From: an uncultured Bacteroidales bacterium
GTDB taxonomy: Bacteria; Bacteroidota; Bacteroidia; Bacteroidales; UBA932
NCBI GenBank assembly: GCA_945874155.1
Contig: CAMCFO010000017.1
Location: forward strand, 1 to 52,569
DNA: 52,569 bases
Reading direction: 5' to 3'
The stretch's first letter is position 1, and every line of letters begins with the position of its first letter. This document shows positions 8,108 to 16,609 of this stretch, piece by piece. A model generated the notes under the pieces. The model ran no database searches. It saw only the letters and a list, made by a program, of their open reading frames with translations, and had not been told where the DNA came from. A program made the position numbers and the translations under genes.

Positions 8108-9083
8108 CGGAGAACAAGTAAAAAATGGCAAAGCATTCGAATATGCTATCGCTAAGGAATATAAGGAATACCTCGAAGAAAAAGGGATTCCTGCACGATT
8201 CGAAGAGGATGCAGCATTTAATACTGCAAAATCATTCTTTACAGAATTTGATGAAAGTCAACAATATAAGTATGCTTTGTCCGCCAGAGCCACCATTAAC
8301 ACTTTAATCAAGTTAGAACCTGGTTTAATTAGTCCAAAGCACGACAATGATATTCTTTCAATAAAAATTGCAGCCGATGGAAGAGGGGAGGAAGGTGATG
8401 TTAGAGATGTTCTATTCAGTAGATTAACGTCACATTGGGAGGTCGGTTTTTCAGCAAAAAATAACAATGATGCAGTAAAACACTCCCGACTATCACATAT
8501 TCTTGACTTTGGTCAGGAATGGCTTGGATATCCCGTATCGGATGCATATTGGAATGGTATTCGTCCCGTATTTGACAAGCTAAAGGAATATAAGCGCAAT
8601 AAAAGGAAATGGAGCGAAATTGAAAATGTCCATGAAAATATTTATCTGCCAGTCCTTAATTGTTTTCGTGATGAATTGATGAGGATTTATTCTGCACATG
8701 AGGATGTTCCGGAAAAATTAATTTCTTACTTACTTGGAAGAGAACCGTTCTATAAAATTATCAAGGATGATAATTCATCAACGGTTATTGTAAAGGCAAT
8801 CAATATTGGGTCTGGATTAAACAAGACAGTAAATGGCATCAAACCTCAATATAGGACAGCAAAGCTCAATTACCCTACACGTATAATTGAGTTCACAATG
8901 AAGATAAATCGAGACAAGACAATAAGCAAGACAACACTAAATATGATTCTCGACGAAGGGTGGGAGATTTCTTTTAGATTGCATAGCGCAGAGAAATATG
9001 TTATTCCGAGCCTCAAATTCGATGTTGAGTTACTTGGTAATCCTCCTGTTTTATTCACACAATACATATTTCAGGATAAGTAA
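8100..9083 (+). CDS. Type II restriction endonuclease, HaeIII-like
   Basis: This 327-aa protein directly follows and overlaps the M.HaeIII-like gene by 8 bases. The ATG at 8100 (MPNGEQVKNGKAFEYAIAKE) was chosen over a TTG six bases upstream. The opening NGKAFEYA, the KHDNDILSIKI segment and the EVGFSAKNNNDAVKHSRLS segment, which holds a D...ExxxxxKN-type nuclease core, match the RE_HaeIII family in character. The predicted cut site is GG^CC. The pairing with the methyltransferase makes the call firmer than the protein alone would. Confidence 0.8.
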   Translation: MPNGEQVKNGKAFEYAIAKEYKEYLEEKGIPARFEEDAAFNTAKSFFTEFDESQQYKYALSARATINTLIKLEPGLISPKHDNDILSIKIAADGRGEEGDVRDVLFSRLTSHWEVGFSAKNNNDAVKHSRLSHILDFGQEWLGYPVSDAYWNGIRPVFDKLKEYKRNKRKWSEIENVHENIYLPVLNCFRDELMRIYSAHEDVPEKLISYLLGREPFYKIIKDDNSSTVIVKAINIGSGLNKTVNGIKPQYRTAKLNYPTRIIEFTMKINRDKTISKTTLNMILDEGWEISFRLHSAEKYVIPSLKFDVELLGNPPVLFTQYIFQDK

Positions 9084-9138
9084 TTCATTGCGTTAAAAGA
9101 AAAAAAATTTGGGCATATGTTAGTCAAAATATACGCAA

Positions 9139-9336
9139 ATGGCTATCGTTGCCTTCTTGGAGGGTAATCGCTACAAAGAAGTTTTGCGTATCGCTATTTC
9201 TCTTGGCGGAGATGCTGATACCATCGCTTGTATGGCATCTTCTATCAGTGTTCATTTGTACGGGGTTCTACAGGGACTATACAAAGATGGACGCAAACTA
9301 CAGACAAGTGGCTTATTAGAAGGAAATCTACTATAA
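9139..9336 (+). pseudogene. ADP-ribosylglycohydrolase C-terminal fragment
   Basis: The 65 residues contain AISLGGDADTIACMASSISV, the highly conserved C-terminal metal-binding motif of ADP-ribosylglycohydrolases (DRAG-like), which normally ends a protein of about 250-300 aa. The N-terminal two-thirds, including the first metal ligands, is missing, so the fragment should be inactive. It lies between the restriction gene and a lipoprotein gene and suggests a deletion during assembly of this cargo. Confidence 0.75.
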
Positions 9337-9371
9337 ATGTTAAATATATCTAATCCCTTAAATTGAACACT

Positions 9372-9878
9372 ATGAACACAAAATTTGTCTCACCTGTTGC
9401 TGTGGTAAGAAAGATGTTCCTTTTTCTTTTATGTGTACTTCTTACAGGTTGTGCCGTAGTGCGACCACGTGAAAGAATTACCAATGTTTTATTTCTCGAT
9501 TATAGACCTTATGTTTCTGCCGACTTTCATATTAGTCCTAACGCTTATACCCAATCTCACCACGCATTAGGGGAATTGATGATAGAAGTCTATCCTGCAA
9601 TAAAGTCAAATGCGTCAAGAAACAGAGCGACGACAGAGGCTAAGTTCACTGATGGCATATATAGTGGAGGTGGTATTTCCGCAAGCAGAGTATATAGAGA
9701 AATAATTACTTCTGAAGAATTGTTGGAGATTGCAGTTTCTAAGGCATTGGAATTAGGGGCGGATGGAATATCGAACTTTCAAGTAAAGGTAATTTATAAT
9801 ACAACTTACACAAAGTATGGCACAACACAGACCCTTAGCCATTATGAAATCAAAGGTCTTTGTATAGATAGACAATAG
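9372..9878 (+). CDS. Lipoprotein of unknown function
   Basis: This is a 168-aa protein starting at ATG 9372 (MNTKFVSP). It has a hydrophobic N-terminal segment (MFLFLLCVLLTGC) with a clear lipobox LTGC, so it should be lipid-anchored in the envelope. The C-terminal half (SEELLEIAVSKALELGADGI, then FQVKV) recalls the YbjQ/heavy-metal-binding-domain pattern of small envelope proteins, but I cannot assign a function. A terminator follows at 9947. Confidence 0.65.
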   Translation: MNTKFVSPVAVVRKMFLFLLCVLLTGCAVVRPRERITNVLFLDYRPYVSADFHISPNAYTQSHHALGELMIEVYPAIKSNASRNRATTEAKFTDGIYSGGGISASRVYREIITSEELLEIAVSKALELGADGISNFQVKVIYNTTYTKYGTTQTLSHYEIKGLCIDRQ

Positions 9879-9910
9879 CCAAATTAATCTAAAAGATTCA
9901 GTTCAAGAAT

Positions 9911-10483
9911 CAATAAACGAACAAATTTAATGATATTGAGAAAGGTGCCCTACAAGTGCCTGTAAGGGCGTTTTTGTAACTGATTAAACGAACTGTACTA
10001 ATGAAAATCATGATTTTAATCAGTACATCTGAAAATCAACGGATTAGTAATCACTTCTGTTTCTTTTAGAAAAAACAAGATATTAACCGAACAATTATAA
10101 TGATGATTTGGATGGATATTCTACATCCTGATTTCTTTTATGAGTGTTAATAAACGAACAAATCTAATGATTGATTCAAGTTCCTAACGCAAATTCTTGA
10201 ACAGAAAATCTAAAAAATAACAAAAGAAAGGCTTTCGTTTCAAAAATTTAGTATATATTTGTTCGCAAAATGATATTCAATTGATGTGCCCAGACAGTCC
10301 TTTTACTCAAAAAGGAATGAAAAAAGGGGAGGCATCAATGAATATCCTTCAAATCATTTATATATTATATATCATAGGCGGGGAGACATCAGAATATAAT
10401 TATTTGATATAGATTGATATAAGTGAATTTGGAGCACATTTTGCAAACTTATTAAATGATATTTAACAAACAAATCCAATGAA
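9911..10483. repeat. Dispersed iterons of the second replication module
   Basis: Five similar 23-24-base repeats occur at 9911-9934, 9982-10005, 10081-10103, 10148-10171 and 10460-10483. The shared pattern is AAACGAACAAATYTAATGAT, with copy 2 and copy 5 more diverged. The last copy spans the rep2 start codon, so the initiator could repress its own gene by binding there. The remainder of 9976-10459 holds no gene that I can support. Confidence 0.6.
9947..9975 (+). terminator. Intrinsic terminator after the lipoprotein gene
   Basis: GCCCTACA pairs with TGTAAGGGC, followed by GTTTTTG. It lies about 70 bases past the lipoprotein stop. Confidence 0.7.
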
Positions 10484-11759
10484 GAAATCCGGGAATAATG
10501 AAACAGTAGAAATGAATCCGAACGGATTGAATGATAAGTCTCCTTCTCCTGAGTTGAACTCCGGTGCGGTGGCGTGTCTGCCTTCAAAGGATGTATTTTC
10601 TTCCTACATCTTTTCCACTTCCAACAGAAGCCTTTCCAAATATGGTGAGCGTCTTTTGATGGAAGTCATTTCAGTTGCTCAGGAGTACACGTATGATGCA
10701 GCTTTGGGAATCAACAAACTGAATTTCTCTCAGAAGTATCAGGAGAAGTTTGCAGTTATTGACATCCCCGTAAAGAATCTTCTCAACGTTGACGACACCA
10801 CCAATTACACCAAGGCTAAGGAAGCGGCGGTTGAGCTGATGAAGATTTACCATACTGTTGAAGCTCCCGTTCTTGATGAGAATGGCAATCCGAAGACATA
10901 CAGTGACGGTTCACCACAGTATCAGTTTTGTTCATTCCATCTTCTTGACAGAGTTACTGTCAACCATAAGCCGGGAATAGTGTCGGTGAAACTGGGGGAG
11001 GAGACTTGGTCTCAGATACTGGATATGGGAAAAGGTTATACCCGATATAACCTTCTTACGGCAAAGAGTCTCGATGATGTTGTGGCGATTCGTCTTTTCC
11101 AGATTATGAGCAATACCACTGCTCCCCTTTATTTCTCTCTTGAAAGGATAAAGGGCATCCTCGGTCTTAAGGATAAGTATGTATCAAATGCTCCGGGATT
11201 CATTCGTAGGGTGATTGAGCCCGCAGAGAAGGAGATAAGGGAAAAATGCCCTTTTGAGGTTGTTCATGAACTTGTTTATGAAAAGACAGCCGGGAAAGGG
11301 CGTCCGGCTATTGTAGGTCTGACTTTCAGTAAGATACTCAAGCCTATGCTCGTCAGGAATCCTCAGGATGTTCTGGATGCCCATTTGCTAAATGTGCTTT
11401 TCAAGAACTTCGGATTTGATGACAGGGGAATACGTTCCAACTTGAAATTGTTTGTTGAACTGAAGGAAAAGGGGGTGGATGTTCTGGATTTTCTTCTTGG
11501 TATCGAAGACAAGGCAAAGCAAGCATACAGCCCTCAGGGTTATGCGATAAAGTCTCTGCAGAACTTGTTGAACGGAAGCAGTTCCCATTTGAAGAGGCGG
11601 TCTGTCTCACTGCCTCCGTCTGCAAAACCGATTACTGAGAGTGAAGCGTCATCTGAAAAAGAGAATCTGTCGCCGGTAAGGAGAAAGGGGAGGACCGGAG
11701 GAAGGCTTGATGTGAAGAGTGCGGAAGAGTTTGAAAACTCAGGCCTGGAGGAATTGTAA
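10479..11759 (+). CDS. Plasmid replication initiator protein (Rep2)
   Basis: This 426-aa protein is homologous to Rep1 at 690 over the winged-helix region. The segments shared include SSYIFSTSNRSLSKYGERLL, the KPGIVSVKLGEETWSQILDM block, KGYTRYNLLTA and an IRLFQIMSN segment. The last 70 residues are basic and serine-rich with predicted disorder. It differs from Rep1 in sequence, in orientation and in the iterons beside it, so it likely drives an independent origin. A DnaC-like loader starts 12 bases downstream, implying co-transcription of initiator and helicase loader. Confidence 0.78.
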   Translation: MKKSGNNETVEMNPNGLNDKSPSPELNSGAVACLPSKDVFSSYIFSTSNRSLSKYGERLLMEVISVAQEYTYDAALGINKLNFSQKYQEKFAVIDIPVKNLLNVDDTTNYTKAKEAAVELMKIYHTVEAPVLDENGNPKTYSDGSPQYQFCSFHLLDRVTVNHKPGIVSVKLGEETWSQILDMGKGYTRYNLLTAKSLDDVVAIRLFQIMSNTTAPLYFSLERIKGILGLKDKYVSNAPGFIRRVIEPAEKEIREKCPFEVVHELVYEKTAGKGRPAIVGLTFSKILKPMLVRNPQDVLDAHLLNVLFKNFGFDDRGIRSNLKLFVELKEKGVDVLDFLLGIEDKAKQAYSPQGYAIKSLQNLLNGSSSHLKRRSVSLPPSAKPITESEASSEKENLSPVRRKGRTGGRLDVKSAEEFENSGLEEL

Positions 11760-11771
11760 TTTGTAGAAGGT

Positions 11772-12398
11772 ATGGATCAGAAAACGAAAGAGAACGCCTT
11801 GAAATATATGGCGAAATTGGTGGAAAAGAATCCTGCTCCACCGAAATTTGCCGTGAATCTTCCTGAATCGAGGGAAACAACCGAAGCGACGCTTCTCGGA
11901 ATGTATGGTGCAGAAGTGAATAGCCGTGACGTGGAATTCCTTCTTGATGATGCCACTGTATCGAAAGTGGAGAAAGTTGTCAAGTGGATGTATGATTCCC
12001 GTAAGAGGGGATTGATGCTTTGTGGTACTCTTGGCAACGGGAAAACAACCATGTTGCGTTCAATGAAGAGATTTTTTGGTATCAATGCCGTTTATTGGGA
12101 GACCCAGGGGTTGTATAACCATTTCAAGGAGTGCCGGTCTTTGCCGGAGATTTCATACAAGTCCGTTCTTCTGCTTGATGACCTTGGAGTGGAACCTCCT
12201 TCATATAACGATTTCGGCGAAATCCGTTATCCTCTTGTAGAACTTCTTATGCTCCGTTATAAACATAACCTTCCTACGGTCATAGCAACCAACTGTACTT
12301 TTGAGCAGTTGGGTGAAAGATACGGAGACCGCCTTCGGGATAGAATGATGGAGATGTATGGAATGATTACATATAAGGAACCTTCTTATAGACATTGA
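11772..12398 (+). CDS. DnaC-like helicase loader ATPase
   Basis: This is a 208-aa AAA+ protein. Walker A is GTLGNGKT (85-92) and Walker B is LLLDDLG (133-139), and the segment PTVIATNCTFEQL resembles sensor 1 of DnaC/IstB ATPases. RYGDRLRDRMMEM is a likely arginine-finger/sensor 2 region. It has the length and order of a DnaC-type loader and lies right after Rep2, so it probably delivers host DnaB helicase to the plasmid origin. IstB, a transposition partner of similar fold, is the alternative but no IstA is nearby. Confidence 0.8.
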   Translation: MDQKTKENALKYMAKLVEKNPAPPKFAVNLPESRETTEATLLGMYGAEVNSRDVEFLLDDATVSKVEKVVKWMYDSRKRGLMLCGTLGNGKTTMLRSMKRFFGINAVYWETQGLYNHFKECRSLPEISYKSVLLLDDLGVEPPSYNDFGEIRYPLVELLMLRYKHNLPTVIATNCTFEQLGERYGDRLRDRMMEMYGMITYKEPSYRH

Positions 12399-12456
12399 GT
12401 TAATAACTCAAAAAATATTGTATGCTTATCCATAAGTAAGTAATTGCGTTAATAAC
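12399..12456. repeat. Two GTTAATAAC palindromes downstream of the loader gene
   Basis: GAGTTAATAACTC at 12397-12409 starts at the loader stop codon, and GCGTTAATAACTC occurs at 12446-12458. Neither sits at a visible promoter, which argues that these motifs are not only operators and may have a centromere-like role. Confidence 0.45.
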
Positions 12457-12480
12457 TCCAAAAGTATAATAGTAGTAAAA

Positions 12481-12525
12481 ACAAAACAGGGTGTCAACCA
12501 TTGTTGGCACCCTGTTTTGTTTTTG
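12481..12525. terminator. Bidirectional intrinsic terminator
   Basis: ACAAAACAGGGTGTCAAC pairs with GTTGGCACCCTGTTTTGT and has T or A runs on both sides. It separates the converging rep2-loader operon and the minus-strand small-gene operon ending at 12571. Confidence 0.85.
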
Positions 12526-12570
12526 ATAGTTGTTTGTCCGGACGATGAGGCTCCTGCCCCACGAGGACGA

Positions 12571-13032
12571 CTAATAATGAAAACCTATTATTGAGCCGAC
12601 TTTGAGGACATTACCGTAGTATCCGTCTACGAAGTCCTCCATGAAGCGTGAGCTGTTCTGACAGAAATGTAGATAGAAGATTTCTTCAAAATCGTTGTAG
12701 TTCATCAGTTTTGTTTTGATATTGAACATTGAAGGAGCCTCTTCGGCCAATTCTGTAAGAGTTTTCTTCTTCCAGTCGCAAAAGATTTTATAGGCTTTGT
12801 CGAAGTCTGTGATGGTTATTGTTTCGTTTTCCACATCAACATCTGCGATTCCATCGAAAAAGGCTGGAAGGGTTTCTTGGATTATTCTTTTGCGCTCCTT
12901 TTTGTCAGTGATGTCGTATGTGTAATCTGAACGCATTAATACGACAGGATCGTCAAAAAGAGTCTCAGAATCTATCAAAAACGCATTCTCGGATATTTCC
13001 GGAGTTATAAATTGAAAAATAACGCTGTGCAT
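12571..13032 (-). CDS. Hypothetical protein, 153 aa
   Basis: I do not recognise this acidic protein. It has no signal peptide or membrane segment. The mid-region (KERKRIIQETLPAFFDGIAD followed by VDVENETITI) suggests an alpha/beta fold. It is the last gene of a minus-strand run that starts at the DGR target gene (16324) and ends at the terminator at 12481-12525. Confidence 0.5.
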   Translation of the reverse strand: MHSVIFQFITPEISENAFLIDSETLFDDPVVLMRSDYTYDITDKKERKRIIQETLPAFFDGIADVDVENETITITDFDKAYKIFCDWKKKTLTELAEEAPSMFNIKTKLMNYNDFEEIFYLHFCQNSSRFMEDFVDGYYGNVLKVGSIIGFHY

Positions 13033-13038
13033 AGTCTT

Positions 13039-13224
13039 TTATTTTAATGAATTTGTAAAACACTCTTGTAATTTCTTTTTTTGGAAAGCGGTCGCATCGA
13101 AGTAACCCTGTGCATAATCCGATTTCCTGGACAGATAGGAATAATTGGAAAAGGCAATAAGAAAAATATCTTTGAGTAGCTTGTCTTTTGCCTCCGGAGA
13201 GAGTTTAAGTATTTCTTCAAGCAT
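13039..13224 (-). CDS. Hypothetical protein, 61 aa
   Basis: This is a small helical, lysine-rich protein of no known family. It lies 6 bases from the 153-aa gene and 5 bases from the next upstream gene, so the three appear translationally coupled. Confidence 0.45.
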   Translation of the reverse strand: MLEEILKLSPEAKDKLLKDIFLIAFSNYSYLSRKSDYAQGYFDATAFQKKKLQECFTNSLK

Positions 13225-13229
13225 AAGTG

Positions 13230-13430
13230 CTAACTGATTTTGAGTATTTTGTACGAGAAATGATAGTGACAGAATCCTGTGATGTCTGAAATTTTGTCTG
13301 CTATTTTTTCTTCCAAATCGTCTTGACCTTCTGCATCAATTACAAAAGGAAAAGACTTTGGAAGAATTGGTTTTACGCTTTCGGGGGCATCGTATTCGAT
13401 GTCGGAAACTTTCACTGTGAAATTATACAT
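13230..13430 (-). CDS. Hypothetical protein, 66 aa
   Basis: The ATG at 13430 (MYNFTVKVSDIEYD) was chosen because the longer reading frame upstream overlaps the next gene and has different composition. The sequence alternates hydrophobic and charged residues, so it is probably a small beta-rich domain. No function is assigned. Confidence 0.45.
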   Translation of the reverse strand: MYNFTVKVSDIEYDAPESVKPILPKSFPFVIDAEGQDDLEEKIADKISDITGFCHYHFSYKILKIS

Positions 13431-13539
13431 GTTTTTGTTCTTAAATTTGTCAGGTTTTGTTGCTCCGTATTGCTGTGAATTAATCCGACTGGCCCGAGGA
13501 ATCGGGGCAGCCGGATTTTGAGGGGAGGGCAAAATGAAA

Positions 13540-14052
13540 TCAGTGAAAAATGAAGATTTCATCCGGTCGGGCCTCAGTTTCGCTTCTTCCATTGGAAAGA
13601 AGGATGATGGAGTCTTCGGTGATGTCCTTTTTGTCCTCACAAGAAGCAATGAAATATTTGTCGTCTGTTTCCATTTCAGGGTCAAACCAGATACATTCGG
13701 CACCTTCGTGAAAATTTGTCGTTTCGATGACATTTGCTCCAAACCGTTGTGTTAAGTATTTGACAATCTGGTCCGGAGTAAGGTTATCGAGAAGGGAAGC
13801 GTAATCCTTTCTTCTAACAAAATACTGCATCTTGGTTTTTGCATAGGCAATCAATCCTTCTTTGTTGATGTTGTTTGTCGGGACGGGGAACTTTTGGTCG
13901 GGAAAGGTGTGGATGTCATCCGATAGAATTGTCCATGTTCTTTTGTTTTCTTTCTTGATGATTTGTTTTTCCGCCCAGTCTATTGCATCTTGGAAAGAGG
14001 GAGAGGATGTATGGTTTTTATTCCATTCGGAAAGGAAATCGTTTACCTGCAT
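13540..14052 (-). CDS. Hypothetical protein, 170 aa
   Basis: The start was set at ATG 14052 (MQVNDFLSEW) rather than a TTG nine bases upstream. The protein is soluble and acidic, with no recognised motif. It lies in the middle of the small-gene run at 12571-15035. The stretch of about 110 bases between it and the next gene (13431-13539) holds nothing clear. Confidence 0.45.
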   Translation of the reverse strand: MQVNDFLSEWNKNHTSSPSFQDAIDWAEKQIIKKENKRTWTILSDDIHTFPDQKFPVPTNNINKEGLIAYAKTKMQYFVRRKDYASLLDNLTPDQIVKYLTQRFGANVIETTNFHEGAECIWFDPEMETDDKYFIASCEDKKDITEDSIILLSNGRSETEARPDEIFIFH

Positions 14053-14077
14053 AGTTTGCAAAATTTTGTAAAAATGG

Positions 14078-14428
14078 CTAAAACATTAATTCTTCGTAGT
14101 CAAGAAGGTATTCTAACACTTCTGACAGGAGGTAAGGGTCGTGTCGGGAAAAGGCATTTCCGTTTGTATTGATAGTGTAAGAATAATCGTTACTCCAACA
14201 GTTTGAGCCAAATAGAATCAGTTTGTTTTCCTTTGGAATGTATTCGACACTGTCCAAAGTGACAATTAGATTACCGTCCATATTGTCAAGGAGGATAGGG
14301 CAGGAGCTCAGTTCCGTGAAGTCTGCGTTTTGTCCCGGGTGTTTCTGCATGATTGCTATGATTTCCGAGACGATGGCATAGGTGATTGAGGCTATTTCCT
14401 CTCTGAATTTTGCAATTGCGTTTTCCAT
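14078..14428 (-). CDS. Hypothetical protein, 116 aa
   Basis: This is an unrecognised soluble protein with an N-terminal helix (MENAIAKFREEIASITYAIV) and a beta-rich remainder. It is spaced 12 bases from the 89-aa gene upstream, consistent with one operon. Confidence 0.45.
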   Translation of the reverse strand: MENAIAKFREEIASITYAIVSEIIAIMQKHPGQNADFTELSSCPILLDNMDGNLIVTLDSVEYIPKENKLILFGSNCWSNDYSYTINTNGNAFSRHDPYLLSEVLEYLLDYEELMF

Positions 14429-14440
14429 ATCTTTTGGGGT

Positions 14441-14710
14441 TTACAAGGTTCCAAGAAATTCGTGAATGTCTGTTATGATGAAATCTACTGATTTCTCTTC
14501 CTTATCCATAAGCGAAAGCAGGTCGTTTAATGAATCGCAGTAATAGAATATCTGGTCGTCGTTTTCAGCAATGCCCGAATCCAATGCAAAGACAGTTTCG
14601 ATTGACGAGTGATCATCAATGAACTCAATTCTGCAACAGGCGTATTGCGGTTCTTTTCCGTAAGCGTTCAGAAAATTGGAAAATAATCTTCTTGCTTTGG
14701 TCTTTAACAT
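14441..14710 (-). CDS. Hypothetical protein, 89 aa
   Basis: This is a small acidic protein of unknown role. The second half (DDQIFYYCDSLNDLLSLMDK) is rich in aspartate and leucine. It follows the 103-aa gene after 13 bases in the same run. Confidence 0.45.
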   Translation of the reverse strand: MLKTKARRLFSNFLNAYGKEPQYACCRIEFIDDHSSIETVFALDSGIAENDDQIFYYCDSLNDLLSLMDKEEKSVDFIITDIHEFLGTL

Positions 14711-14723
14711 AATTGTTTTGTTT

Positions 14724-15035
14724 TCAATATATTATTGCGTTATGAAGATTTTCGCTGAATTCATCTTCAATCATGTCCGCGAGCCATTCTGAGACGGTTT
14801 CGCAATCCTGCAGTGTGAATGGTTCGGACTCGTCTTTTCCTAATTTCTTCCTCAGGGTTTTTTTTGCTTCTTCGCTAATGCAATTCATCAAGTCGTCAGG
14901 ACAGAGCGAATATGCATTCAAGTCCACATAATGGAGGGAATCTTTGAGTTTCGTGATCAGACGGGAAGTTTCTTCACTTCCGTCGTTGTGTTTTTTTACG
15001 AAAGTGAGAAGTTCTTGTTTGAGGGATGTGTCCAT
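14724..15035 (-). CDS. Hypothetical protein, 103 aa, behind a type-B leader
   Basis: The start is ATG 15035 (MDTSLKQELL), because it directly follows the AAAATTTTCATT box of leader B. A longer frame upstream would run through the leader. The protein is helical and acidic and I do not recognise it. A gene with a similar opening (MDTFYSIHPEN, 41403) sits in the same place behind the DGR target at 41571, so the two may be functional analogues. Confidence 0.5.
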   Translation of the reverse strand: MDTSLKQELLTFVKKHNDGSEETSRLITKLKDSLHYVDLNAYSLCPDDLMNCISEEAKKTLRKKLGKDESEPFTLQDCETVSEWLADMIEDEFSENLHNAIIY

Positions 15036-15140
15036 AATGAAAATTTTATGATATTTTGTGTATGAAGGAAGCATGCTTCCTGTTAAGAAGCCAATCAGAC
15101 TGACCGGATTTTTCCGGTGAGTCTGATATGGAGGGGTTGG
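15036..15140 (-). promoter_or_regulatory. Structured 5' leader, type B
   Basis: Minus orientation: ATCAGACTCACCGG-AAAAA-TCCGGTCAGTCTGATT (15093-15127) forms a long stem-loop, then AGGAAGCATGCTTCCT (15066-15081) forms a perfect palindrome, then AAAATTTTC precedes ATG 15035. The same block recurs at 26574-26655 and 41404-41500. The stem could end transcription of the DGR target or expose the downstream start. Confidence 0.6.
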
Positions 15141-15153
15141 CTTTATCATAGTG

Positions 15154-15179
15154 GCCCGTGTTTTCGAAATAGCGCGGGC
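15154..15179 (-). other. Conserved post-VR hairpin (copy 1)
   Basis: GCCCGTG-TTTTCGAAATAG-CGCGGGC lies about 25 bases past the stop codon of the DGR target. The stem sequence changes among the three copies while the TTCGAAATAG loop is kept. DGR targets in other systems carry a hairpin or cruciform just past the variable repeat that aids retrohoming, so this is a candidate cis element. Confidence 0.5.
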
Positions 15180-15202
15180 TGGGAATAAAGTAGAGGAGAA
15201 AA

Positions 15203-16324
15203 TTATTCTGTGAGGCGGGGCCGTACGGAGAAGCCGTAGCCACGGTAGTAGCAGAACTGCGGAGTGAGACCGTCCCTGCCCAAGCTCAGTAAATAACCGT
15301 AGATCTCGCTGTTTGGAGCACTTAACCAACAAAAGCTGCCGTTGTCAATGCCGATGACCGAGCCGGAGCTGTAGTCGCGGCATCCGGCAAAAGGTATGAA
15401 TAGGTCCTGTAAACCGTCTTTTGTTGTGCAGTATCTTCCGTTGTTGGCAACTTTAGTGTTGTTTTTGGATAGTCCGGTGAATGTATTGTATTGCGGGACG
15501 CACCAGCCTATTGGACATGGGTCGTATATGGTTTTCGTAACTTTCTGGTTAAGTTCGGATTTCTTCATCTTTGAATCCCAGAAGTATTGATATGTGCTTA
15601 TTGTCCAAGAACCGATATCGTAATGATGAAAGAATTTTTTGGGATTCTGGTGTGCAAGATATTGTTGTAGTTTTTTGTCAAACAAAAATTTGTAAATGAC
15701 ATTGCCCGTTTCGGATGGTTCTTCGTTTGCTATGAACGGGTCTTTCCTTCCCCACTGGTAGTATGGTGAGGTTGGTTTGTCGTCAGCAGTCCAACCGTTC
15801 CACCCCAAATTGCAAGGCATTATTTTGAAATCAATGCCATCCTTGTTTGTGATAACCTGCGGAGTCAGGTCTGTATCGGTGAACCATAAATGCCACGACC
15901 AGAGGACGGTCCCGTCGTTGTCTTTGATAGCAACCAATGCGTTGCAGGGTGAGAACGACTCAACATCGAAGGTCAAGAAATTCTCATCGACTGACAGGTT
16001 TATGATTTTGGATTTCCCGTCGTTCCACAACAACTCGGCTGATACAATAGACTTGCCTTGAGCTGAGGCGTGGTCTTTGATGAACGGACTGGACCAGGCA
16101 TTGAACGGGACACCGTAGGAGTCCTGAAAATCAGTGGCAATGCCTGCGGTGTAGAACGCTTCAGTATTGACTTGACCGTTCTTGATAGCGTTGCCGTAAA
16201 CGAGAGGGATTTGATAAGTTCCTTCGTTGCGGATTATGTAGCAATTTGCTGTGTTTTGCAGATGTGTTTCCTTGCCGTTCCAATCTGTGAATGAAAGGTT
16301 TATTGGTTTGCTTTGTGTATCCAT
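15203..16324 (-). CDS. DGR-diversified FISUMP/CLec target protein 1
   Basis: This 373-aa protein has two parts. The N-terminal part (about 1-165: NTANCYIIRNEGTYQIPLVY, then GN) is a beta-rich domain common in Bacteroidetes surface proteins. The C-terminal FISUMP-like domain contains DPCPIGWCVPQ (268-278) and ends in a C-type-lectin-like variable region, residues 313-368, closing with GFSVRPRLTE. Comparison with the copies at 29707 and 41571 shows differences concentrated in codons ending in C whose first two bases vary (for example ATC/AAC/TAC and AAC/GGC/TAC), as expected from adenine mutagenesis. There is no signal peptide. It is preceded by leader C and heads a run of seven small genes. 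The reverse transcriptase must lie elsewhere. Confidence 0.85.
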   Translation of the reverse strand: MDTQSKPINLSFTDWNGKETHLQNTANCYIIRNEGTYQIPLVYGNAIKNGQVNTEAFYTAGIATDFQDSYGVPFNAWSSPFIKDHASAQGKSIVSAELLWNDGKSKIINLSVDENFLTFDVESFSPCNALVAIKDNDGTVLWSWHLWFTDTDLTPQVITNKDGIDFKIMPCNLGWNGWTADDKPTSPYYQWGRKDPFIANEEPSETGNVIYKFLFDKKLQQYLAHQNPKKFFHHYDIGSWTISTYQYFWDSKMKKSELNQKVTKTIYDPCPIGWCVPQYNTFTGLSKNNTKVANNGRYCTTKDGLQDLFIPFAGCRDYSSGSVIGIDNGSFCWLSAPNSEIYGYLLSLGRDGLTPQFCYYRGYGFSVRPRLTE

Positions 16325-16467
16325 AAAATGAAATTTTATTTTGTATTCATTTGCAGGAGGAATCCTCCTGCTGGAAGAAAGAAAAAGTCCCCGGACAGAA
16401 AAACAGTAGAATTATCCGTATATTCTACAGATAGAGCAATTGTATTCTGAACGGGGACTTATTGAGG
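16325..16467 (-). promoter_or_regulatory. Structured 5' leader, copy C
   Basis: AAGTCCCCG (16385-16393) pairs with CGGGGACTT (16452-16460), with a second inner stem, a TGTAGAAT apical segment, the palindrome CAGGAGGAATCCTCCTG (16354-16370) and ATAAAATTTCATTTT directly before ATG 16324. The base pairs differ from copies E, H and L yet still pair. The remaining 16468-16609 holds no gene that I can see. Confidence 0.6.
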
Positions 16468-16609
16468 AGTTGGAAGATTTGTATTGGAAGGGTGTTTAAG
16501 GATATTGAGACATTACGGTTTTTACATTATTCAGAAGCATTTTTTCCATCCCTCCGGGGTATTGTCATGTAATCTGTGAGTTTTAGTTCATGTCTTCAGG
16601 TTGGAGTGG

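Noticed and set aside
14724..15332. Upstream extension of the 103-aa gene to 15332
   Set aside because: The extension runs through leader B and antisense of the DGR target variable region; the ATG at 15035 follows the AAATTTT box as in other leader-controlled genes.
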